From JAFAHD01 sp035654355 (GTDB lineage: Bacteria > Vulcanimicrobiota > Vulcanimicrobiia > Eremiobacterales > Eremiobacteraceae): DNA of 5,413 bases. The stretch is from positions 1 through 5,413 of the forward strand of contig DASRXC010000025.1 in assembly GCA_035654355.1 (NCBI GenBank), read 5' to 3'. Positions 1-4,902 of the stretch are shown piece by piece. Numbering within the stretch: the first letter of the stretch is position 1; each line of letters begins with the position of its first letter. A program made the position numbers and the translations under genes. The notes under the pieces were generated by a model. It worked only from the letters and a program-made list of their open reading frames with translations, had not been told where the DNA came from and made no database searches.

Positions 1-9
1 TTGCGGATT

Positions 10-1056
10 TCACACGGTAGCGGCGATGTCGGATGCGACCGGACGTCCGACCGCGCGCGCGACGGCGCGTGCGCCATCCATCATCGCGGCGAACTTCTCA
101 AACGTGAGCGACTCAAATCCGTCTTTAAGCGCCTCTGCTGGATTGGGGTGCACCTCGATCATGAGGCCGTCCGCTCCGGCAGCCAAGCCGGCGCGCGCCA
201 TCGGCGCGACCAGCTCCCAGCGACCCGTACCGTGACTTGGATCGACGATGATGGGCAAGTGCGTGAGCTGTTTGAGCAGCGGGACCGCGTTGAGGTCGAG
301 CGTGTTGCGCGTCGCGGTTTCGAACGTGCGGATGCCGCGCTCGCACAGGATCACATCGTGGTTTCCGCCCGCGAAGATGTATTCGGCGGCGAGGAGCCAC
401 TCTTCGACTGTCGCCGAGAGACCGCGCTTGAGCATCACCGGCTTGCGCGACTTTGCGACCTCTTTGAGCAGGTTGAAATTTTGCATGTTGCGCGCGCCGA
501 CTTGCAGCACGTCCGCGGAGGCTTCGACCATCGCGACGTCGCGCGGGTCCATCACCTCGGTGACGACCGGCAGACCCGTTTCCTCGCGCGCCGCAGCGAG
601 GATCTCAAGCCCTTCTTTGCCCATGCCTTGGAATGAATACGGCGAGGTGCTCGGCTTGTACGCGCCGCCGCGCAGCAGCGTCGCGCCCGCTTGCTTTACC
701 GCGCGCGCTGTGCGCAATAACATATCGCGGCCTTCGACCGTGCACGGACCGGCGATCACGTGCACCGCGGTACCACCGATCTCGACGCCGTTGACGAGGC
801 GAATGATCGTGTCGCCTTGCGCGCCTTCGCGGCTGACGAGCTTGTACGACTTGCTGACCGGCACGACGCGTTCGACCCACGGAATGCCCGCAAGTTGCGC
901 AGCGAGCATCTCTTTGTTGTCGCGCACGCCGAGCACGCCGATGATCAGGCGCTCGACACCCTTGGACACGTTGACGCCATAGCCCATCGCCGTGATCTTG
1001 TCGACCACTTCTTGGGCTTGCGCGTCTGACGCGCCGCGTTTGATGATGACGATCAT
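10..1056 (-). CDS. aroF: 3-deoxy-7-phosphoheptulonate (DAHP) synthase, type I-beta with N-terminal ferredoxin-like domain
   Basis: This enzyme condenses phosphoenolpyruvate with erythrose 4-phosphate to DAHP, the first step of the shikimate pathway, in the cytoplasm. The 348-residue protein has a ferredoxin-like domain at about residues 1-70, starting MIVIIKRGA, followed by the TIM-barrel catalytic domain. Visible motifs are AGPCTVE (Cys105), RGGAYKP (Lys134), VMLKRGL (Lys210-Arg211), DPSHGTG (His275), MIEVHPNP (Glu301) and KDGFESL (Asp312). Cys105, His275, Glu301 and Asp312 match the four metal ligands of the Thermotoga-type enzyme. In that enzyme the N-terminal domain binds Phe or Tyr for feedback inhibition; the same control here is inferred. 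The ATG start is preceded by AAAGG (1066 to 1062) at a 5-base spacing. It lies 36 bases after the aroH stop and is probably cotranscribed with it. The stop falls 9 bases from the window edge, so the next gene of the operon is not visible; tyrA or aroA is common in this position. Confidence 0.96.
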   Translation of the reverse strand: MIVIIKRGASDAQAQEVVDKITAMGYGVNVSKGVERLIIGVLGVRDNKEMLAAQLAGIPWVERVVPVSKSYKLVSREGAQGDTIIRLVNGVEIGGTAVHVIAGPCTVEGRDMLLRTARAVKQAGATLLRGGAYKPSTSPYSFQGMGKEGLEILAAAREETGLPVVTEVMDPRDVAMVEASADVLQVGARNMQNFNLLKEVAKSRKPVMLKRGLSATVEEWLLAAEYIFAGGNHDVILCERGIRTFETATRNTLDLNAVPLLKQLTHLPIIVDPSHGTGRWELVAPMARAGLAAGADGLMIEVHPNPAEALKDGFESLTFEKFAAMMDGARAVARAVGRPVASDIAATV

Positions 1057-1092
1057 ACGTACCTTTGCAACTGCGTGTTGTCTATTTCATCG

Positions 1093-1488
1093 CTAGAACG
1101 TCGAGCCGGCCGTATGCGGATTGTCTTCTCCAGCCAAGTCCGGCCGAAGCGCTGTCGCACCCTCTAGATAGACGTGCTTGACTGCCGCTTGCGTCGCATC
1201 AGAATTCACTAACATCATAACCCTGATGCAGCGCGCCAGCCTGTTCGGAACGGACATTTCGTGACCGCATAGCAGTGGTACTTTATTCCAGCCCAATCCG
1301 CGCGCGGCTGCGGCCGGGAACTCGGCGTCGAGGTCGGTCGTCGTCGTGAAGAACACGGCTGCGATGTCGACCGGTCGGACCGCGTTCGCCTCGGTCATCG
1401 CGACCAACAAGCGCTCCGAAGCGGACACAATCGCCGCAGATGTGTTGGACGTGGCGGTAATAGCGCCGCGAATACCCCGGACCGACAT
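1093..1488 (-). CDS. aroH: Chorismate mutase, AroH class (monofunctional, Bacillus type)
   Basis: It converts chorismate to prephenate, the committed step toward phenylalanine and tyrosine. The 131-residue length and the opening MSVRGIRGAI are typical of the trimeric AroH family rather than the helical AroQ family. The active-site residues known from the Bacillus subtilis enzyme are all present: Arg7, Phe57, Arg63, Cys74, Glu77, Arg89 (in CIRVMM), Tyr107 (in HVYLEGA) and Arg115 (in LRPDL). The ATG start has a good Shine-Dalgarno, AAGAAGG (1499 to 1493). It directly follows the TGA stop of the upstream pseudouridine synthase gene (1502 to 1500), so translational coupling is likely. With aroF immediately downstream, the pair feeds aromatic amino acid synthesis. 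AroH enzymes are generally not feedback-inhibited, so control would fall on aroF or on the operon promoter. Confidence 0.96.
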   Translation of the reverse strand: MSVRGIRGAITATSNTSAAIVSASERLLVAMTEANAVRPVDIAAVFFTTTTDLDAEFPAAAARGLGWNKVPLLCGHEMSVPNRLARCIRVMMLVNSDATQAAVKHVYLEGATALRPDLAGEDNPHTAGSTF

Positions 1489-1499
1489 GACGCCTTCTT

Positions 1500-2222
1500 T
1501 CAGTCGGCTCGAGACAGCCCCTTTTCAGCTTTCTCGCCGACGGTCGCCTTGAGTTGACGCAGTTCGCGCGGGCTCAAAACCCGATGTTCGCCGGCGCGCA
1601 ACCGGTCTAACGAAATCGGGCCGTACGCAATGCGCTCAAGCGAGATGATGCGCATTCCCTCGCGCGCGCATGCGCGCCTGATCTCCCGGTTTGCCCCGCT
1701 CGTCAGGGTGAGTTCGAAACACGTGTGATCGGGCTGGCTCTTGACTTGCTGAGCGCGTAATCTTTGTAACGATCGCGCCGACGGAACGCCCCCAACGCAC
1801 ACGCGATACTGCCGCTCGACCGCGTGCGAAGGAAGCAACAGTCTGCGCGCGAGCTCGCCGTCAGACGTGAGGAGCAACAAGCCGCCCGTTTGCGCGTCGA
1901 GCCGGCCGACTGGGAACACATGCGAAAACGAAGGCGAACTAGCCGCACCGTGCTTGCGAATGAAATCGCCGACGCACCCGCGTCCGCGCTCATCGTGCAT
2001 CGTTGTGATCATGCCGAGCGGCTTGTTAAAGGCGATCGTGACATCGTGTGCTCGCCGACCCACGCGGCGTCCGTCGACGCGTACGTCATCAGCGTCTGCG
2101 TTGACGGCGTCGCCGACCCGCGCGATGCGACCGTTAATCGTGACGGCGCCGCGGGCGATAAGTTCGTCCGCGGCGCGTCGACTCGCGATCCCCGCACCAG
2201 CGAGGAACTTGTTGATCCTGAT
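1500..2222 (-). CDS. S4-domain 16S/23S rRNA pseudouridine synthase (RsuA/RluB/RluE/RluF family), start codon non-canonical
   Basis: It isomerises a specific uridine of rRNA to pseudouridine; the target site cannot be told from sequence. Read from 2222, the 240-residue protein begins IRINKFLAGAGIASRRAADE, a textbook S4 RNA-binding domain (about 1-60). The catalytic domain follows, with FNKPLGMITT (65-74), VGRLDAQTGGLLLLTSDGEL with catalytic Asp109, and ANREIRR (177-183). Family members normally start M-R-I/L-N-K, and here the Met position is ATC (2222 to 2220). The rho stop TAG is 2228 to 2226, then ACG, then ATC. No ATG, GTG, TTG or CTG is in frame until GTG at 2063, and starting there would remove the whole S4 domain. 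I chose 2222 from family alignment. Alternatives are ACG at 2225, readthrough of the rho TAG in the same frame, a sequencing error, or a true S4-less start at 2063. Between RLR and VKSQPD the domain also lacks about ten residues that the family usually has. The function call is firm; the start is uncertain. Confidence 0.85.
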   Translation of the reverse strand: MRINKFLAGAGIASRRAADELIARGAVTINGRIARVGDAVNADADDVRVDGRRVGRRAHDVTIAFNKPLGMITTMHDERGRGCVGDFIRKHGAASSPSFSHVFPVGRLDAQTGGLLLLTSDGELARRLLLPSHAVERQYRVCVGGVPSARSLQRLRAQQVKSQPDHTCFELTLTSGANREIRRACAREGMRIISLERIAYGPISLDRLRAGEHRVLSPRELRQLKATVGEKAEKGLSRAD

Positions 2223-2225
2223 CGT

Positions 2226-3992
2226 CTAGCGGTCGCCGTCGCTGGCCATCGACATCGCTTCTTTGGTCACCGACTTGAGGAACTCGTCGTTGCTGTCGGT
2301 GCGGCGGAAGCGCTCGAGGATCAGCTCGGTCATCTCCTGCGTTCCAAGCACTGCGGTCGCGCGGCGCAACATCACGATCTTGCGCAGCTCGATCTCCGAG
2401 AGCAGCAGCTCTTCATGGCGCGTACCCGAGCGCTTGATGTCGACCGCCGGGAAGATACGGCTGTCGGCCAGTTTGCGCACCAGGTCGATCTCCATGTTGC
2501 CGGTGCCTTTGAACTCTTCGAAGATGACGTCGTCCATCTTGGAACCAGTCTCGATGAGGGCGGTCGCGATGATGGTCAAACTTCCGCCGTTCTCGATGTT
2601 GCGCGCCGCGCCGAAGAAGCGCTTTGGCTTGTGCAGCGCGCTGGTGTCCAAACCGCCCGAGAGCGTGCGTCCGGTCGCCGGCATCACCTGGTTCCAGGCG
2701 CGGGCGAGACGCGTGATCGAGTCGAGTAGGATGACGACGTCATGTCCGAGTTCGACCAAACGCTTGCAGCGTTCGAGGGTCAGCTCGGAAACGGCCGTGT
2801 GATTTTCGGGATGCTCGTCGAACGTCGACGAGATGACCTCGCCTTCGATCGAGCGACGCATGTCGGTGACTTCTTCGGGCCGCTCGTCGACGAGCAGTGC
2901 GAAGAGGTCGACTTCCGGATGATTGGCGGCGATCGCATTCGCGATCTTCTTGAGCAGCGTCGTCTTGCCGGCCTTGGGAGGCGAGACGATCAGCGAACGC
3001 TGGCCTTTTCCGATCGGGCAGAACAGGTCGAGCACTCGGCCGGACATCTCAAGCGAGGACGTCTCCATCTTGAGCCGCTGGTCCGGATAGATCGGGATGA
3101 GCTTGTCGAAGTGCGGGCGGCCGCGGATCGCTTCTGGATCTTGACCGTTGACGGCCTCGACCTTCAGGATGCCGTGATATTTCTCGTTGTCTTTCGGATC
3201 GCGGCATTGACCGGCGACGAGATCGCCGCTACGCAATTCGAACCGGCGAACTTGCGACTGCGAGATGTACACATCGTGCGGGCCGGGCCGCATGTTCTCG
3301 CGACGCAAGAAGCCGTAGCCTTCCGGCAACACGTCCAGCACGCCGGTCGCGAAATTGAGTCCGGCGGCTTTGGCCTGCGCCTCGAGGATCGGGAACACCA
3401 GATCTTGTTTCTTGATGCGCTGGAGATCGGGGATCTCAAGCTTGCGCGCGAGCTCGACGAGCTCGTTGCGCGTCTTGTCCTCGAGCTCTTTGACGGTGAG
3501 CAGATTATGCTCTTCGCCGTCTTTGGTCTTGAACGTCTTGGGTTGCGGCGGCTCGAATCGTTCCTGATAGGAACGAACCGGGAACATGCGTCCGCGATCG
3601 TTGCGACCGCGGCCGCGATCGCGATCGCGATCGAATCGTCGCTCTCCACGGTCTTGCCGCTCGAAGCGCTCTCCGCGGTCGCGCTCGGGGCGCTCATAGC
3701 GCTCCCCGCGCTCGGGGCGCTCAGCGCGTTCGGGGCGATCGCCGCGATTGAAACGTTCTGGACGTTCGCCGCGCTCGGGTCGCTCAGGCCGCTCTGCGCG
3801 TTCGGCGCGCTCTGGACGTTCAGTGCGCTCTGGGCGCTCAGCGCGCTCGGGGCGTTGCGAGCCTTCGGGTCGCTCGACGTCGATGTCTATTTCCATCGAG
3901 CCAGGGTTCGAGCGAGTGCGTGGCCGGTAGATGCGCGGCTCTTCAGCAGGTTCGCTCTCGAACTCGCTATTTTGAGGATCTTCGTCTTGCAC
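2226..3992 (-). CDS. rho: Transcription termination factor Rho with Arg/Glu-rich N-terminal insertion
   Basis: Rho is a hexameric RNA-dependent ATPase that loads on C-rich nascent RNA and releases RNA polymerase. The 588-residue protein compares with about 420 in E. coli. Residues 1-40 are acidic and 41-136 are a low-complexity Arg/Glu/Pro region. The Rho N-terminal helical domain is at about 165-205 (LLTVKELEDKTRNELVELAR) and the cold-shock-like primary RNA site at about 215-285 (GVLDVLPEGYGFLR, DVYISQSQVRRF). The RecA-type motor carries Walker A SPPKAGKTT (337-345), DERPEEVTDM with catalytic Glu370, Walker B VVILLDSITRLARA (419-432), the Q-loop LSGGLDTSALHKPKR (444-458), the R-loop KGTGN (495-499) and RSGTR (521-525). 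All motor motifs are intact, so the protein should be active. The start is GTG at 3992: the next upstream in-frame codons run to a TAG without another start, and AAGGCGG (4007 to 4001) lies 8 bases away. It is the first gene of a probable operon with the pseudouridine synthase, aroH and aroF. Confidence 0.97.
   Translation of the reverse strand: MQDEDPQNSEFESEPAEEPRIYRPRTRSNPGSMEIDIDVERPEGSQRPERAERPERTERPERAERAERPERPERGERPERFNRGDRPERAERPERGERYERPERDRGERFERQDRGERRFDRDRDRGRGRNDRGRMFPVRSYQERFEPPQPKTFKTKDGEEHNLLTVKELEDKTRNELVELARKLEIPDLQRIKKQDLVFPILEAQAKAAGLNFATGVLDVLPEGYGFLRRENMRPGPHDVYISQSQVRRFELRSGDLVAGQCRDPKDNEKYHGILKVEAVNGQDPEAIRGRPHFDKLIPIYPDQRLKMETSSLEMSGRVLDLFCPIGKGQRSLIVSPPKAGKTTLLKKIANAIAANHPEVDLFALLVDERPEEVTDMRRSIEGEVISSTFDEHPENHTAVSELTLERCKRLVELGHDVVILLDSITRLARAWNQVMPATGRTLSGGLDTSALHKPKRFFGAARNIENGGSLTIIATALIETGSKMDDVIFEEFKGTGNMEIDLVRKLADSRIFPAVDIKRSGTRHEELLLSEIELRKIVMLRRATAVLGTQEMTELILERFRRTDSNDEFLKSVTKEAMSMASDGDR
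3681..3851 (-). repeat. Degenerate 9-base tandem repeats encoding Pro/Ala/Gly-Glu-Arg triplets in rho
   Basis: Within rho, codons 48-80 are eleven uninterrupted copies of a three-residue unit x-Glu-Arg, where x is Pro, Ala, Thr or Gly. After six residues (FNRGDR), codons 87-104 add six more. In DNA this is a 9-base period, with the Glu-Arg codons appearing as GCGCTC or CGCTC on the plus strand. The flanks (codons 105-136) continue as Arg/Asp/Gly-rich sequence. Such near-perfect short tandem units tend to change copy number by slippage, and each gain or loss of a unit stays in frame. Confidence 0.85.
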
Positions 3993-4000
3993 TTTTGGTA

Positions 4001-4007
4001 CCGCCTT
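4001..4007 (-). promoter_or_regulatory. Ribosome binding site of rho
   Basis: AAGGCGG ends 8 bases before the GTG start at 3992. It supports this start, as no other in-frame start codon lies between the upstream TAG and the GTG. Confidence 0.6.
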
Positions 4008-4099
4008 GGAACATATCTAATGAAGCGCGACGCGGCACAAAACCGCAGCCGGCGAATAGAGGATCAGCAATTGCGAAGTGTCGTGATAAGATGCACTAA

Positions 4100-4113
4100 C
4101 GTCGATTTCGACG
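4100..4113 (-). repeat. Short inverted repeat in the rho leader
   Basis: CGTCGAAATCGACG is a perfect inverted repeat that could fold as a 5-bp GC-rich stem with an AAAT loop, with a possible G-U pair below it. No T-run follows, so it is not a standard intrinsic terminator. It may pause polymerase or be chance. Confidence 0.35.
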
Positions 4114-4197
4114 CGTATTGATGACTAATGAGGATTGCTGTGAGGAACGCTTGAGCTCTCGCCGTCATAGTGACCCGGGAGGCTCGCGCCGTTTCTG

Positions 4198-4226
4198 ACT
4201 ATAGCATAGCGGCGCACCTGCGTCAA
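4198..4226 (-). promoter_or_regulatory. Sigma-70-type promoter for rho, -35 overlapping the mpg stop codon
   Basis: TTGACG (4226 to 4221), a 17-base spacer and TATAGT (4203 to 4198) match the housekeeping consensus at five of six bases in each hexamer with ideal spacing. The mpg stop codon TGA (4225 to 4223) is inside the -35 hexamer. The predicted start is about 4192-4190. This is the best promoter seen on the minus strand and should drive rho and the three genes after it. No intrinsic terminator separates mpg from it, so some rho transcription may also come from mpg. Confidence 0.65.
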
Positions 4227-4873
4227 CGGCTGTTGTGCGTGCGCGGTGCACGAGAAACGCTTGCGCTGCGAGCGTCGTAGAAGCGTAACGGCCAGTCTGC
4301 GGCGCTGCTCAAACCCACTCGAGATGTGATCCCGATCCGCCCTTGTGGGGCGCTCGAAAAGACGATATGCAGGCTCGGATCGGCACGCAAGTCGACCCCG
4401 TTGTCGCGCAAATCGATCGCCATCGCCGTGCATAGGTTGCCCGGGCCTGAGGCAAGGCGGCTGTCGGGCGCTCCTCGATGCCGCCGGCGCATCGTCTTGA
4501 TTCCTTCAAGTGGTTCGAGCGCGCGTATCAAGACGGCTGAACCGATACCCGGCGGTTCTGTCACGACGTTGAGACAGAAATACACCCCATATATAAGGTA
4601 GACATACGCATCGCCAGGTCGGCCGAAGATGGTCACACTACGTTTCGTCGGCCCACGGTAACCGTGGCACGCAGGGTCGACATATGGCAGGTAGGCTTCG
4701 GTTTCCACAATCCGCCCGCTGACAAGGCTGCCGGCGCCTACTTCCCCAGAGGGAATGATGCGCTCGAGCGTCGCGCCGATAAGATGGCGCGCGACATCGA
4801 CAGTTGGACCCGCAAAAGGATCGAGCCGCTCGACTGCATCGGAAGAAGCACGGGTGTTTGGGACTTGACGCAT
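4223..4873 (-). CDS. mpg: 3-methyladenine DNA glycosylase, Mpg/AAG family
   Basis: It excises alkylated and deaminated purines (3-methyladenine, hypoxanthine and ethenoadenine in known members) as the first step of base-excision repair. The 216-residue protein is within the usual bacterial size. It shows LIGATL (31-36), RIVETEAYL (54-62), DPACHGYRG (66-74), GDAYVYLIYGVYFCLNV (87-103), VLIRALEPLEG (114-124) and LASGPGNLC (140-148). By alignment with human AAG, catalytic Glu125 corresponds to Glu59, Tyr127 to Tyr61, His136 to His70, the intercalating Tyr162 to Tyr95, and Asn169 to Asn102. All are present, so the enzyme should be active. The ATG start fits the family's N-terminus and no nearby alternative start was seen. 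It lacks a clear Shine-Dalgarno, and a TATAAT 15 bases upstream predicts a leader of only about 9 nt. The gene is divergent from the prepilin gene and in tandem with rho, whose promoter overlaps its stop codon. Confidence 0.95.
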   Translation of the reverse strand: MRQVPNTRASSDAVERLDPFAGPTVDVARHLIGATLERIIPSGEVGAGSLVSGRIVETEAYLPYVDPACHGYRGPTKRSVTIFGRPGDAYVYLIYGVYFCLNVVTEPPGIGSAVLIRALEPLEGIKTMRRRHRGAPDSRLASGPGNLCTAMAIDLRDNGVDLRADPSLHIVFSSAPQGRIGITSRVGLSSAADWPLRFYDARSASVSRAPRTHNSR

Positions 4874-4896
4874 CTCGTTGCCCGCGTGATTATAAG
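4865..4896 (+). promoter_or_regulatory. Promoter of the prepilin gene, overlapping the mpg start
   Basis: TTGACG (4865-4870) is followed after 17 bases by GATTAT (4888-4893), or after 20 bases by TATAAG (4891-4896). Transcription would begin at about 4900-4903, at or within three bases of the prepilin ATG (4903), giving a leaderless or nearly leaderless mRNA. This agrees with the lack of a Shine-Dalgarno before that ATG. The -35 lies inside the first codons of mpg on the other strand. Confidence 0.45.
4889..4894 (-). promoter_or_regulatory. -10 hexamer for mpg, shared core with the divergent promoter
   Basis: TATAAT reads on the minus strand from 4894 to 4889, a perfect -10. No good -35 is visible 16-19 bases upstream. 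A transcript would start near 4882, about 9 bases before the mpg ATG. The site overlaps the plus-strand -10, and the core TTATAA (4890-4895) is a palindrome. Confidence 0.4.
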
Positions 4897-4902
4897 CCCA
4901 AC

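Larger units (their letters stand above)
3993..4191 (-). promoter_or_regulatory. rho mRNA leader (about 199 nt), possible autoregulatory region
   Basis: This gap between mpg and rho holds no convincing gene. If transcription starts about 7 bases after the -10 hexamer, rho carries a leader of roughly 199 nt. The part from 4140 to 4054 is C-rich over G as RNA (25 C and 13 G by my count in 87 bases). It also contains a 34-codon ORF (ATG 4168 to TGA 4064, starting MTARAQAFLTAILISH) without a good Shine-Dalgarno, and a short inverted repeat at 4113 to 4100. In E. coli, rho is known to limit its own synthesis by Rho-dependent termination in its leader, which also holds a leader ORF (rhoL). Similar control here is inference from layout and composition, not from sequence homology. 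No riboswitch fold was recognised. Confidence 0.45.

Noticed and set aside
1..982. Two long plus-strand frames (1-636 and 248-982) opposite aroF
   Set aside because: Both are antisense to a well-conserved DAHP synthase, with shadow-like composition and no family resemblance.
1057..1092. Possible promoter or terminator between aroH and aroF
   Set aside because: The 36 bases contain only the aroF ribosome site; no -35/-10 pair or stem followed by a T-run was seen.
1500..2063. Shorter pseudouridine synthase starting at GTG 2063
   Set aside because: It would discard a well-formed S4 domain encoded in frame directly upstream. Kept only as an alternative in the finding on the start codon.
1824..2729. 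301-codon plus-strand open frame across the pseudouridine synthase and rho junction
   Set aside because: It is antisense to two clear genes, with Arg/Asp/His-rich composition typical of shadow frames and no recognisable domain.
3609..3634. Run of GCGATC units resembling the cyanobacterial HIP1 octamer
   Set aside because: It lies in the Arg/Asp codon run of rho and is explained by coding of alternating Arg and Asp. HIP1 is not seen elsewhere in the window.
4030..4060. Possible hairpin CGGC...GCCG with a T-run in its loop, in the rho leader
   Set aside because: The stem is only four base pairs with a long loop, and the T-run is inside the loop rather than after the stem, so it is not a terminator.
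2742..4121. 459-codon open frame on the plus strand, opposite rho, with Ala/Leu-rich repeats
   Set aside because: It is the antisense image of rho and its Arg/Glu repeats. High GC and biased codons keep this frame open. It matches no known family, while rho is beyond doubt.
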